The notes: generated by a model not told the origin, from the letters alone. DNA of 14,722 bases from an uncultured Collinsella sp. (GCA_900543025.1 UQPP01000042.1:1-14722); one strand, 5' to 3'; positions 1-7,404 are shown, counted from the first letter of the stretch. A program made the numbers and translations.

Positions 1-765
1 GTGTCCACCAACCACGAGACCGGCCAGACCATCATCGCCGGCATGGGCGAGCTGCACCTCGAGATCATCGTTGACCGTCTGCTCCGTGAGTTCAAGGTTG
101 ACGCTAACGTTGGTAAGCCCCAGGTCGCCTACCGCGAGACCGCTGGTCACGACGTCGAGAAGGCTGAGGGCAAGTTCGTCCGTCAGTCCGGCGGTCGCGG
201 TCAGTACGGCCACGCCGTCATCAAGCTCGAGAAGATGGAGGAGGGCTTCGGCTACGAGTTCGTCAACGCTATCGTCGGCGGCGTCGTGCCCAAGGAGTAC
301 ATCCCGTCCATCGACAAGGGCATCCAGGAGGCCCTGAACACCGGTGTTATCGCCGGCTTCCCGGTCCTCGACGTCAAGGTCACCCTGTTCGACGGTTCTT
401 ACCACGAGGTCGACTCCTCCGAGGCCGCCTTCAAGATCGCCGGTTCCATGGCTATCAAGGACGCCCTCAAGAAGTCCGATCCGCAGCTGCTCGAGCCGAT
501 CATGGCTGTCGAGGTCGAGACCCCCGAGCAGTACATGGGCGACGTTATGGGCAACCTCTCCGGTCGCCGCGGCAAGATCGAGGGCATGGAGGATCGCAAG
601 AACAGCAAGCTCATCCGTGCCAAGGTGCCGCTGGGCGAGATGTTCGGTTACGCTACCGACCTTCGCTCCCAGACCCAGGGCCGTGCATCCTACACGATGC
701 AGTTCGACTCTTATGAGCCCGCGCCCAAGTCCATTGTGGACGAGGTCATGAGCAAGAACGCCTAA
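1..765 (+). CDS. fusA: Elongation factor G, C-terminal part (5' end lies outside the window)
   Basis: This is the last 254 codons of translation elongation factor G, the GTPase that moves tRNA and mRNA through the ribosome. The reading frame is open from base 1, and the GTG there is an internal valine, not a start. Visible parts are the end of domain III (GMGELHLEIIVDR, residues 15-27), domain IV (GGRGQYGHA, about 64-72) and domain V (LEPIMAVEVETPEQYMGDV, then GNLSGRRGKIEGM and the conserved end near QTQGRASYTM). A full EF-G is about 700 residues, so the G domain and domain II are missing because of the window edge. Codon use is strongly biased to C-ending codons and AAG, as expected of a highly expressed gene. 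It stops at TAA 763-765, 60 nt before rpsJ, with which it is probably co-transcribed. Confidence 0.97.
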   Translation: MSTNHETGQTIIAGMGELHLEIIVDRLLREFKVDANVGKPQVAYRETAGHDVEKAEGKFVRQSGGRGQYGHAVIKLEKMEEGFGYEFVNAIVGGVVPKEYIPSIDKGIQEALNTGVIAGFPVLDVKVTLFDGSYHEVDSSEAAFKIAGSMAIKDALKKSDPQLLEPIMAVEVETPEQYMGDVMGNLSGRRGKIEGMEDRKNSKLIRAKVPLGEMFGYATDLRSQTQGRASYTMQFDSYEPAPKSIVDEVMSKNA

Positions 766-790
766 GTTCGAGCTCCCTGTTACGTAATCC

Positions 791-807
791 GCGAGAGCAT
801 CTCTCGC
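791..807 (+). promoter_or_regulatory. Hairpin between fusA and rpsJ
   Basis: A perfect 7-bp inverted repeat (GCGAGAG / CTCTCGC) with a CAT loop lies in the 60-nt gap, 7 nt before the rpsJ ribosome-binding site. No U-run follows it, so it is unlikely to be a terminator. It may be an mRNA processing or stability element or affect rpsJ translation; that role is inference. Confidence 0.4.
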
Positions 808-825
808 ACTCTTTGGAGGTTTAAG

Positions 826-1134
826 TTGGCTACCCAGAAGATCCGCATTCGCCTCAAGGGCTATGATCACGAGGTCGTCGATCAGTCCGCGAAGCTCATC
901 GTCGAGACCGCTCAGAAGACCGGCGCTCGCGTTTCCGGTCCTGTCCCCCTGCCCACCGAGCGCAACCTGTACACGGTTATCCGCTCGCCGCACGTGAACA
1001 AGGACTCCCGTGAGCAGTTCGAGATGCGCACCCACAAGCGCCTCATCGACATCCTCGACCCCACCTCGGGCACCGTTGATTCGCTCATGCGTCTCGACCT
1101 CCCCGCTGGCGTCGACATCGACATCAAGCTCTAA
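826..1134 (+). CDS. rpsJ: 30S ribosomal protein S10
   Basis: This encodes ribosomal protein S10 of the small subunit, which also acts in NusB-dependent antitermination in many bacteria. The 102-residue product has the normal S10 length and family signatures: IRIRLKGYDH (6-15), the GPVPLPT loop (38-44), the SPHVNKDSREQFEMRTHKR block (54-72) and a C-terminal LPAGVDIDIKL. The start is TTG at 826, chosen because the protein begins exactly where S10 should and because GGAGGT (815-820) sits 5 nt upstream; no ATG is near. It follows fusA and is followed by a strong terminator, not by rplC. It is thus the last gene of its transcript here, whereas S10 usually opens the S10 operon. Codon use is highly biased, like fusA. 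Confidence 0.97.
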   Translation: MATQKIRIRLKGYDHEVVDQSAKLIVETAQKTGARVSGPVPLPTERNLYTVIRSPHVNKDSREQFEMRTHKRLIDILDPTSGTVDSLMRLDLPAGVDIDIKL

Positions 1135-1153
1135 GCGATATCGCTCATAGCTT

Positions 1154-1195
1154 AAAGGGCCCCGCTGCCGTTACGGTAGCGGGGCCCTTTTGTTT
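1154..1195 (+). terminator. Rho-independent terminator of the fusA-rpsJ transcript
   Basis: A 17-bp stem (1154-1170 with 1174-1190, one G-U pair) closes on a TTA loop and runs into TTTTGTTTT. It lies 20 nt after the rpsJ stop and is a textbook terminator. On the other strand the stem is followed only by a short TTTAAG, so termination of the convergent birA transcript there is possible but weaker. Confidence 0.93.
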
Positions 1196-1250
1196 TGAGT
1201 TTAGATTTTGGGATAGCGAATTCGTCTGCCGAGCCGGCGGCTGCGGCGCC

Positions 1251-2027
1251 CTATTCGCTCAGGGGGCGCAAGGATGCTTCTTCGAAGTGGAAGACGCACA
1301 AGCCGCTCTCGGTCTCAATGCATGCGCGGCCGCAATCGTCGACCGTTCTAAATATGCCTCGTGCCAGCTCGTCTCCAGCGGGGGAGCGGGCGATAACGTG
1401 CTTCCCGATCCAATTGAGGTGAGCGATATATTCGTCGTGGACGGGCGCGAGCGGACCGGCGTCTTCTTCCTTGGCGTTGAGGCGCTCTGCCCAGCTATCT
1501 ACAGCGTCTATAACTGCGTGATAGACCTCATCGAGGAGCATGTCGACGGCGGGAACGCTCTCGTTGAGGTCCGAGAGGCCAATTGCCGCCAGGCCGCCAT
1601 CGGGCACCTCTTGGGGCGTGTAGTTTACGTTGACACCAATGCCGCAGACGGCGAAAGGTTTGCCTTCGTTATCGCGTGCGGCCTCGACCAGAATGCCGCC
1701 GAGCTTGCGTCCTCGCGCGACCAGGTCGTTGGGCCATTTGAGGCCAATCTCGTTTGCAAGACCCTGCTTTTCGAGTGCTTCGAGCACCGCTAGGCCGCTG
1801 ACGGCGGCAAGACCAGAGTACTTTGCGGGATTAACGCATGGACGCAGGACAATCGAAAGCAATAGGTTGCCGGCGGTTGAATCCCACTTGTGGCCGCGCC
1901 GGCCGCGTCCTGCCGTTTGCGCGCGGGCGGCAAGTCCTGTGCCGTGCGGCGCACCCTGTTTTCCTGCCTCGAGCAGGTCATCGTTGGTCGATCCGGTTAC
2001 GTCGACGATCGTTAATTTGGCATCCAT
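1251..2027 (-). CDS. birA: Biotin--[acetyl-CoA-carboxylase] ligase (group I, no DNA-binding domain)
   Basis: This enzyme makes biotinyl-AMP from biotin and ATP and attaches biotin to the acceptor lysine of carrier proteins; the obvious partner is AccB encoded nearby. The 258-residue protein starts directly with the catalytic domain: TGSTND (11-16), the adenylate-binding GRGRRG loop (40-45), KWPND (97-101), GGILVE (110-115) and GIGVNVN (129-135), then a small C-terminal beta-barrel domain (about 205-255). The N-terminal helix-turn-helix of E. coli BirA is absent, so this is a group I ligase that should not itself repress transcription. ATG 2027 is preceded by AGGAGGT (2038-2044 on the + strand) at 10 nt spacing. 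It converges on rpsJ and diverges from fabH across a 176-bp shared regulatory region. Confidence 0.93.
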   Translation of the reverse strand: MDAKLTIVDVTGSTNDDLLEAGKQGAPHGTGLAARAQTAGRGRRGHKWDSTAGNLLLSIVLRPCVNPAKYSGLAAVSGLAVLEALEKQGLANEIGLKWPNDLVARGRKLGGILVEAARDNEGKPFAVCGIGVNVNYTPQEVPDGGLAAIGLSDLNESVPAVDMLLDEVYHAVIDAVDSWAERLNAKEEDAGPLAPVHDEYIAHLNWIGKHVIARSPAGDELARGIFRTVDDCGRACIETESGLCVFHFEEASLRPLSE

Positions 2028-2044
2028 AACGGCTGCTACCTCCT

Positions 2045-2190
2045 AAGTTAATAAGGCAATCGCGCAATGGTGTCGAGAGATAGACACAATGTGAAGCCTT
2101 TGTCGCATTTGGACAATTTAATGTTAACACGTCAACAACGACTGAAATGCGCTATCCTCTCTTGGTCGATGTAAACACGTCAACAACTCA
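2045..2190. promoter_or_regulatory. Divergent control region between birA and fabH
   Basis: This AT-richer stretch must hold the promoters of birA (-) and of the fatty-acid cluster (+). It contains a near-perfect direct repeat (2121-2139 and 2169-2187) and two TGTC/GACA inverted repeats (2070-2087 and 2100-2116). A TTTAAT at 2117-2122 could be a -10 element toward fabH, but I could not pair it with a good -35 element, so no promoter is called exactly. The fabH ribosome-binding site AAGGAGG (2191-2197) follows immediately. The repeats resemble operator sites, but no known FapR or FabT consensus is recognised. Confidence 0.55.
2121..2187. repeat. Pair of 19-bp direct repeats upstream of fabH
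   Basis: The element ATGTTAACACGTCAACAAC at 2121-2139 recurs as ATGTAAACACGTCAACAAC at 2169-2187, with 18 of 19 bases identical and starts 48 bp apart. The first copy contains an imperfect palindrome, GTTAAC-AC-GTCAAC. The second copy ends 3 nt before the fabH ribosome-binding site. Both sit where a repressor or activator of the fatty-acid operon would bind. Confidence 0.75.
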
Positions 2191-2203
2191 AAGGAGGTTA
2201 GTG

Positions 2204-3163
2204 ATGGGTTTCACGATTCTTGGAACAGGCTCGGCGCTTCCTAAGCGCAGTGTCTCCAATGACGAGCTGTCTGAGTTCCTCGATACCTCGGATGAGTGGA
2301 TTTTTACCCGCACCGGTATCAAGAGCCGCCATGTCTGCACCACCGAGTTACTTGACGACCTTGCTGTAGCGGCGAGCGAGCGGGCACTCCAGGTGTCCGG
2401 AATCGACGCGAGCCAGCTGGATCTGATCGTCTGCTCGACGACGACGGGTGACCACCTTGTTCCCGCTGAGGCGTGTGCCGTTGCTGAGCGACTAGGCGCG
2501 ACGTGCCCTGCCTTCGATGTCTCGGCGGCCTGCGCCGGCTTCGTATTTGCGCTCGATGTCGCCGAGGGCTATATCGCCCGCGGCCGTGCCGAGCGCGTGC
2601 TTGTCGTTGCTGCCGAGCAGATGACGCGCGCGCTCGACTGGACCGACCGTGCCACCTGCGTGCTCTTTGGCGACGGCGCGGGCGCTGCAGTGATAGGGGC
2701 TGGGGGAGACAACCCCCTTGCCGTTGAGCTTTCGACGGCGCCCGACGTCGAGACGTTGCGCGTTCCCGGTCTGGTCGGCACCTCGCCGTTTAAGGACTCC
2801 GCAGATAGCGCGAGCGTGCTGTCCATGAATGGTCGCCGCGTGTTCAAGTTCGGCGTCAACGCCATCTGCGACACGGTCCATAAGCTTGCGAGCGATGCGG
2901 GCATTTCGGTCGAAGACATCGATCATTTTGTATTCCATCAGGCTAACGAACGAATCCTGAGTCAGGCGGTCAAGCGTCTCGGCGTGCCAGACGAGCGCGT
3001 GGTTCGAACGCTACGCGAGACCGGCAACATTTCGAGCGCCTGCATTCCCTTTGCGCTTGACCGGCTGGCACGTACCGACGCACTGAATGAGGACGACACC
3101 ATCGCCCTCGTTGGATTTGGCGCCGGCCTGGATATAGGTGGCTATCTGCTTCGTTGGAAGTAG
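2204..3163 (+). CDS. fabH: Beta-ketoacyl-ACP synthase III
   Basis: FabH starts fatty-acid synthesis by condensing an acyl-CoA primer with malonyl-ACP in the cytoplasm. The 319-residue protein has the usual length and thiolase fold, with the catalytic triad visible: Cys110 in VSAACAGF, His245 in FVFHQANERI and Asn275 in RETGNISSA. The C-terminal GFGAGLDIGGYLLRW matches the family end. The frame is open upstream to an ATG at 2147, but ATG 2204 is the right start: AAGGAGG (2191-2197) lies 6 nt upstream and the protein then begins MGFTILGTGSALPKR like other FabH proteins. It is the first gene of a ten-gene lipid cluster, downstream of paired direct repeats that may control it. Confidence 0.95.
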   Translation: MGFTILGTGSALPKRSVSNDELSEFLDTSDEWIFTRTGIKSRHVCTTELLDDLAVAASERALQVSGIDASQLDLIVCSTTTGDHLVPAEACAVAERLGATCPAFDVSAACAGFVFALDVAEGYIARGRAERVLVVAAEQMTRALDWTDRATCVLFGDGAGAAVIGAGGDNPLAVELSTAPDVETLRVPGLVGTSPFKDSADSASVLSMNGRRVFKFGVNAICDTVHKLASDAGISVEDIDHFVFHQANERILSQAVKRLGVPDERVVRTLRETGNISSACIPFALDRLARTDALNEDDTIALVGFGAGLDIGGYLLRWK

Positions 3164-3215
3164 TCGCACATAGGAAATAAAAACGCCCCTAGGGCACAAA
3201 CAAAGGAGAACTACC

Positions 3216-3452
3216 ATGGCAGATCAGAAGACCTTCGAGCGCGTTTGCGACGTTATCCGCGAGACCGCCGGTCTTGACGATGTCGAGATGAAGCCCGAGT
3301 CCACGCTCGAGGAGATTGGCCTCGACAGCCTGGGTACCGTCGAGATCCTCGTTGCCGTCGAGGACGAGTTTGGCATTGAGCTCGATACCGAGGAGAACCC
3401 CAAGACGGTTGGCGAGTTCGTCGATACGGTCGAGGCGGCATTGGAGAAGTAG
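3216..3452 (+). CDS. acpP: Acyl carrier protein
   Basis: AcpP carries the growing acyl chain as a thioester on a phosphopantetheine arm between the Fab enzymes. The 78-residue acidic protein has normal length. The attachment serine is Ser38 in the GLDSLGTVEI motif, followed by the helix II recognition region (EILVAVEDEFGIEL). ATG 3216 is preceded by AAGGAG (3203-3208). The 52-nt gap after fabH is the longest within the early cluster and is A-rich, which could allow extra translation initiation of this abundant protein. The stop codon TAG (3450-3452) nearly abuts fabK. The phosphopantetheinyl transferase needed to activate it is not in this window. Confidence 0.96.
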   Translation: MADQKTFERVCDVIRETAGLDDVEMKPESTLEEIGLDSLGTVEILVAVEDEFGIELDTEENPKTVGEFVDTVEAALEK

Positions 3453-3454
3453 TG

Positions 3455-4399
3455 ATGCTCAAGTCTCCTCTCTGCGATTTGCTCGGCATCGAAAAGCCCG
3501 TGTTCCAGGGTGGCATGGCCTGGATTGCCGACGCCTCGTTGGCATCTGCTGTGTCCGAGGCAGGCGGCTTAGGCATTATCGCGGCCATGAATGCCGACGC
3601 AAACTGGCTGCGCGACCAGATTCATGAGCTGCGCGCCAAGACGGATAAGCCCTTTGGCGTCAACGTTATGCTCATGAGCCCGTTTGTCGACGAGGTCGCA
3701 CAAGTGGTGATTGATGAGCAGGTGCCCGTAGTGGTGACCGGTGCCGGCAATCCCACCAAGTACATGAAGGCGTGGAACGAGGCTGGCATCAAGGTCATCC
3801 CGGTCGTTGCTTCGGTGGCGTTGGCGCGCCTCGTGGCGCGTCGTGGAGCTACGGCGGTTGTTGCCGAGGGCACCGAATCGGGCGGCCATATTGGCGAGAC
3901 CTCGACGATGGCACTTGTCCCGCAGGTCGTCGATGCGGTCGATATTCCCGTGGTTGCGGCTGGCGGCATCGCCGATGGCCGCGGTGTGGCGGCCGCCTTT
4001 ATGCTTGGCGCCGCTGGCGTCCAAGTGGGCACGCGTTTTCTCGTTGCCGATGAGTGCACCGTCTCCGAGCAATACAAAGAGCTGGTGCTCAAGGCGGGAG
4101 ACACCTCGACGCGCGCGACTGGCCGTTCGACGGGACATCCGGTGCGTGCGCTTAAGAGCCCCTTCACCAATGCCTACGCCAAAAGTGAGGCGGCGGGCGT
4201 AAGTGTCGAGGAACTCGGGGCCATGGGCACGGGTGCCCTTCGCAAGGCCGCCAAGGACGGCAATTACGAAGAGGGTTCGTATCTGTGCGGACAGATTGCC
4301 GGCATGGTGAACGAGCGCCAGAGCGCGCGCGAAATCGTCGACGATCTGGTCGATGGCGCCGAGCACGTCCTGAAGGGTGCGTGCGCATGGGTAGCGTAG
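3455..4399 (+). CDS. fabK: Enoyl-ACP reductase II (FMN-dependent)
   Basis: FabK reduces the trans-2-enoyl-ACP double bond in the last step of each elongation round, using FMN and NAD(P)H. It replaces the short-chain enzyme FabI and is insensitive to triclosan in characterised species. The 314-residue protein is a TIM barrel of the 2-nitropropane dioxygenase-like family: N-terminal PVFQGGMAWIADASLASAVSEAGG (15-38), GVNVML (68-73), AEGTESGGHIG (138-147) with the active-site His145, and the FMN phosphate loop AAGGIADGRG (168-177). The family also includes nitronate monooxygenases, but the position between acpP and fabD settles the role. ATG 3455 is chosen with GGAG (3443-3446) 8 nt upstream; a GTG at 3452 directly before it is the alternative. 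The 3' end overlaps fabD by 13 nt. Confidence 0.94.
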   Translation: MLKSPLCDLLGIEKPVFQGGMAWIADASLASAVSEAGGLGIIAAMNADANWLRDQIHELRAKTDKPFGVNVMLMSPFVDEVAQVVIDEQVPVVVTGAGNPTKYMKAWNEAGIKVIPVVASVALARLVARRGATAVVAEGTESGGHIGETSTMALVPQVVDAVDIPVVAAGGIADGRGVAAAFMLGAAGVQVGTRFLVADECTVSEQYKELVLKAGDTSTRATGRSTGHPVRALKSPFTNAYAKSEAAGVSVEELGAMGTGALRKAAKDGNYEEGSYLCGQIAGMVNERQSAREIVDDLVDGAEHVLKGACAWVA

Positions 4400-5313
4400 C
4401 GTTTCTGTTTGCCGGCCAGGGCGCCCAGCACCCCGCGATGGGTGTCGACCTCATCGAGGCATCGCCGGCAGCTACCGAGGTGTTCGCGATCGCCGACGAG
4501 GTGCGTCCGGGAACCAGCGAGCAGTGCCGGAGCGCCTCCAAGGAGGAGCTCTCGCAGACCGAGAACACGCAGCCGTGCGTGTTCGTTCACGACCTGGCAG
4601 CGGCTGCCGCCCTGCGCGAGCGCGGCGTGGTGCCTGCCGCCTGTGCGGGATTTTCGCTGGGCGAGGTCTCTGCGCTCACCTTTGCGGGGGCGTTCGATAC
4701 GCGAGCGGGCTTTGAGCTCGTGTGCGAGCGCGCGGCGCTGATGGCCGCGGCTGCCGAGCGCCATCCGGGCGGCATGCGCGCCGTCATCAAGCTCGATGCG
4801 GCGCAAGTCGAGAACCTGACTGCGCAGGCCGGCGAGGACTGCTGGCCGGTCAACTACAACAGCCCGCAGCAGATGGTTGTGGCCGGAGCGCCCGAGGCGC
4901 TGCAGGCGCTCGACGACCTAGTAAAAGAGGCTGGCGGCCGCGCTATGAAAGTCGCGGTGTCGGGTGCATTTCATAGCCCCTATATGGCAGAGGCGACTGA
5001 GGGGCTGGCGACGTATATCCAAGACGGCCACGCGCCGTCTCCGCTGCTGATTCCGGTCATGGCAAACATGACGGCGGCGCCCTATCCGGCGGATCCGCGA
5101 GCAGCATCGGATGTCTTGGCCAACCAAGTGAGCCATGCCGTGCGCTGGGTCGACACGCTGCATGCTCTGCAGGATCAAGGCATCGACACGTTTATTGAGG
5201 TTGGCCCTGGCAAAACGCTGTCCGGCCTGGTCAAGCGTACGTTGAGCGACGTTCGCGTGTATTCGTGCGAAACAGCCGAGCAGGTCGCAGCTATTGCCGA
5301 CGAGCTCGCATAG
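4387..5313 (+). CDS. fabD: Malonyl-CoA:ACP transacylase
   Basis: FabD transfers malonyl from CoA to acyl carrier protein, supplying extender units for FabH and FabF. The 308-residue product shows the family order: FAGQGAQ (8-14), the nucleophile Ser90 in GFSLGE (88-93), Arg115 in CERAALM, NYNSPQQMVVAG (157-168), His196 in GAFHSPYM and EVGPGKTLSGL (271-281). The residue before the nucleophile is Phe rather than the usual His of GHSLGE. ATG 4387 is chosen over the open frame reaching 4285 because AAGGG (4373-4377) lies 9 nt upstream and the family start (SVAFLFAGQGAQ) follows. It overlaps the end of fabK by 13 nt, which suggests translational coupling. Confidence 0.94.
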   Translation: MGSVAFLFAGQGAQHPAMGVDLIEASPAATEVFAIADEVRPGTSEQCRSASKEELSQTENTQPCVFVHDLAAAAALRERGVVPAACAGFSLGEVSALTFAGAFDTRAGFELVCERAALMAAAAERHPGGMRAVIKLDAAQVENLTAQAGEDCWPVNYNSPQQMVVAGAPEALQALDDLVKEAGGRAMKVAVSGAFHSPYMAEATEGLATYIQDGHAPSPLLIPVMANMTAAPYPADPRAASDVLANQVSHAVRWVDTLHALQDQGIDTFIEVGPGKTLSGLVKRTLSDVRVYSCETAEQVAAIADELA

Positions 5314-5343
5314 CCCACAGGGCTGTAACCCGAAAGGAATGAC

Positions 5344-6117
5344 ATGGGCAACTTGAACAACGGCGCGCTCGAGCGCAACGATTCACGTCGCGTGGCACTG
5401 ATCACGGGCGGCTCGCGTGGTATCGGCCGCGCTTGTGCGGTTGGCCTGGCGGAGGACGGCTTTGATATCGCCGTCGTCTATGCCGGTAGCGTCGATGCGG
5501 CGCGCGAGACGTGCGAAGCCTGCGAGGCCGCTGGTGCCACAGCTCGCGCGTATCAATGCGATGTGGCCGACCCCGATGCCGTCAATGCGTGCATCGAGGC
5601 CGTGTTCAACGACTTTGGTTCGATTTGGGCGCTCGTCAATAACGCCGGGATCACTCGCGATGGGCTGCTTATGCGCATGGGCGACGATGCCTTCGATCGC
5701 GTGCTCGATGTCAATCTCAAGGGCACGTTCAATACAACACGCGCGCTCACCAAGACCTTTATGCGCCAGCGTGGCGGCTGCATCGTCAATATGAGCTCGG
5801 TCGTGGGCCTGATGGGCAATGCCGGGCAGGCCAACTACGCTGCCTCCAAGGCGGGCGTGATTGGCCTGACCAAGGCAGTAGCGCGTGAGCTTGCGCCCCG
5901 CGGCGTACGAGTGAACGCAGTTGCCCCCGGGTTTGTCGAGACGGATATGACGGCAAAGCTCTCGGAGAAGGTTCGCGCGGCAACCGAGGAGCAGATTCCC
6001 CTAAAGCGTATGGCGCAGCCCGAGGAAGTGGCCGGCGTGGTGCGCTTTTTGGCGAGCGATGCGGCTGCCTACATTACGGGCGAGGTCGTACGCGTCGACG
6101 GCGGAATGGCGATGTAG
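5344..6117 (+). CDS. fabG: 3-oxoacyl-ACP reductase
   Basis: FabG reduces beta-ketoacyl-ACP to the 3-hydroxy form with NADPH, the first reduction of each cycle. The 257-residue protein is a classical short-chain dehydrogenase: cofactor loop TGGSRGIG (21-28), NNAG (99-102), and the catalytic tetrad Asn124, Ser152, Tyr165 and Lys169 in NVNLKG-like, NMSSVVG and YAASK contexts. These are each 14 positions later than in E. coli FabG, which shows a polar 14-residue N-terminal extension (NLNNGALERNDSRR). The start ATG 5344 is supported by AAAGGA (5333-5338); no better start is seen at the usual position. It ends with the family motif ITGEVVRVDGGMAM. It lies 30 nt after fabD. Confidence 0.95.
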   Translation: MGNLNNGALERNDSRRVALITGGSRGIGRACAVGLAEDGFDIAVVYAGSVDAARETCEACEAAGATARAYQCDVADPDAVNACIEAVFNDFGSIWALVNNAGITRDGLLMRMGDDAFDRVLDVNLKGTFNTTRALTKTFMRQRGGCIVNMSSVVGLMGNAGQANYAASKAGVIGLTKAVARELAPRGVRVNAVAPGFVETDMTAKLSEKVRAATEEQIPLKRMAQPEEVAGVVRFLASDAAAYITGEVVRVDGGMAM

Positions 6118-6156
6118 AAACCAGAGCCACACAACGGCTTGGATGAGGAGACCATG

Positions 6157-7404
6157 ATGGAACAGAGAGTTGCAATCACCGGCATCGGTGCCGTATCGCC
6201 GCTCGGCAACACCGCGCTTGCCACCTGGGCGGCAATGTGTGCCGGCACGTGCGGCATCGGCCCGATCACGCACTTCGATACCGATGCGTTTGCCGTCAAG
6301 GTGGCGGCCGAGGTCAAGGGCTTTGACGGCAACGAGTACTTTGGCAAGCGTGACGCCAAGCACCTGGACCCCTGCGTTCAGTTTGCCCTGGCAGCGTCGG
6401 ACGAGGCCATGCACGATGCGGGCCTCGATGTTGAGGGCGCGGTCGATCGCGATCGCCTGGGTGTCTATGTGGGCTCGGGCGTGGGCGGCATGCAGACGCT
6501 TGTCGACAACGTCCACACGATTGCCGATCGCGGGCCTCGTCGCGCATCGCCCTACATGATTGCGATGATGATTCCCAACATGGCTTCGGGCAACATTGCG
6601 ATTCGCCATAAGGCAAAGGGCCCGACTCTGCCCGTCGTGACCGCCTGCGCGACTTCTGCCCATGCGGTGGGCGAGGCGTTCCGCGCCATCAAGCACGGCT
6701 ATGCCGACGCGATCCTCGCGGGCGGCGCCGAGGCCGCCATTATCCCCGATGCTGTTGCGGGCTTTACGTCCTGCCGTGCATTGACCACCAACCCCGATCC
6801 CGCGACGGCCTGCCGCCCGTTCGATGCAGACCGCGACGGCTTTGTGATGGGCGAGGGCGCCTGCGTGCTCGTGCTCGAGGGCATGGAGCATGCACGGGCC
6901 CGCGGTGCGCACATTTACGCCGAGGTCGTGGGCTACGGCAACACCGATGACGCCTACCACATCACGAGTCCCGACCCGGATGCGGCAGGTATCGCCCGTG
7001 CGATATCGATGGCAGTGGCCGAGGGCGACGTCAAGCCTTCCGAGGGCCTCTACATCAACGCCCACGGCACATCGACCAAGCTCAACGATTCGTCCGAGAC
7101 GGCGGGCATTAAGCGTGCGCTCGGCGAGGACGCGGCGCGCACCGCACATGTCTCGTCGACCAAGTCGATGACCGGCCATATGATCGGCGCCACGGGTGCC
7201 ATCGAGGTCATGGCTTGCGCCATGGCGCTCGAGCAGGGCGTGGTGCCGCCGACCATTAACTACCACACACCCGATCCCGCCTGCGATCTTGACTACACGC
7301 CCAATCGCGCGGTTCGCGCCGACCTTACCTGGGCGCTTTCGACCAACCTAGGCTTTGGCGGGCACAACGCCGCCATCGCGCTGCGTAGATATACGAGGAG
7401 CTAG
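6157..7404 (+). CDS. fabF: Beta-ketoacyl-ACP synthase II
   Basis: FabF condenses acyl-ACP with malonyl-ACP to lengthen the chain by two carbons. The 415-residue protein has the Cys-His-His active site of elongating synthases: Cys164 in VVTACATSAHA, His303 in NAHGTSTKLND and His341 in STKSMTGHMIGA, with Lys336 in the same block. It ends with the family motif STNLGFGGHNAA. Two adjacent ATGs (6154, 6157) follow GAGGAG (6145-6150). The second is preferred because its 6-nt spacing is normal and the protein then begins MEQRVAITGIG. Only one elongating synthase is present here, so FabB-like functions would have to be met by it or lie elsewhere. Confidence 0.95.
   Translation: MEQRVAITGIGAVSPLGNTALATWAAMCAGTCGIGPITHFDTDAFAVKVAAEVKGFDGNEYFGKRDAKHLDPCVQFALAASDEAMHDAGLDVEGAVDRDRLGVYVGSGVGGMQTLVDNVHTIADRGPRRASPYMIAMMIPNMASGNIAIRHKAKGPTLPVVTACATSAHAVGEAFRAIKHGYADAILAGGAEAAIIPDAVAGFTSCRALTTNPDPATACRPFDADRDGFVMGEGACVLVLEGMEHARARGAHIYAEVVGYGNTDDAYHITSPDPDAAGIARAISMAVAEGDVKPSEGLYINAHGTSTKLNDSSETAGIKRALGEDAARTAHVSSTKSMTGHMIGATGAIEVMACAMALEQGVVPPTINYHTPDPACDLDYTPNRAVRADLTWALSTNLGFGGHNAAIALRRYTRS

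Noticed and set aside
1..765. GTG at base 1 as the true start of a 254-residue protein
   Set aside because: The frame begins inside EF-G domain III, and the residue is an internal valine; the gene continues upstream of the window.
2147..2203. ATG 2147 as the fabH start
   Set aside because: It adds 19 residues unlike FabH and lies across the direct repeats, while ATG 2204 has a strong ribosome-binding site and a family-type N-terminus.
3185..3195. Small hairpin GCCC-CTA-GGGC before acpP as an attenuator
   Set aside because: The stem is only 4 bp with no U-run, so it is too weak to support a call.
4285..4386. N-terminal extension of fabD from 4285
   Set aside because: The added residues are arginine-rich shadow sequence of the fabK 3' end, and the GQGAQ family start follows ATG 4387.
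6001..7266. 421-codon open frame on the minus strand opposite fabF
   Set aside because: It is a by-product of GC-rich codon bias; its translation is rich in Arg and His with no family motif, and the + strand has full fabG/fabF motifs.
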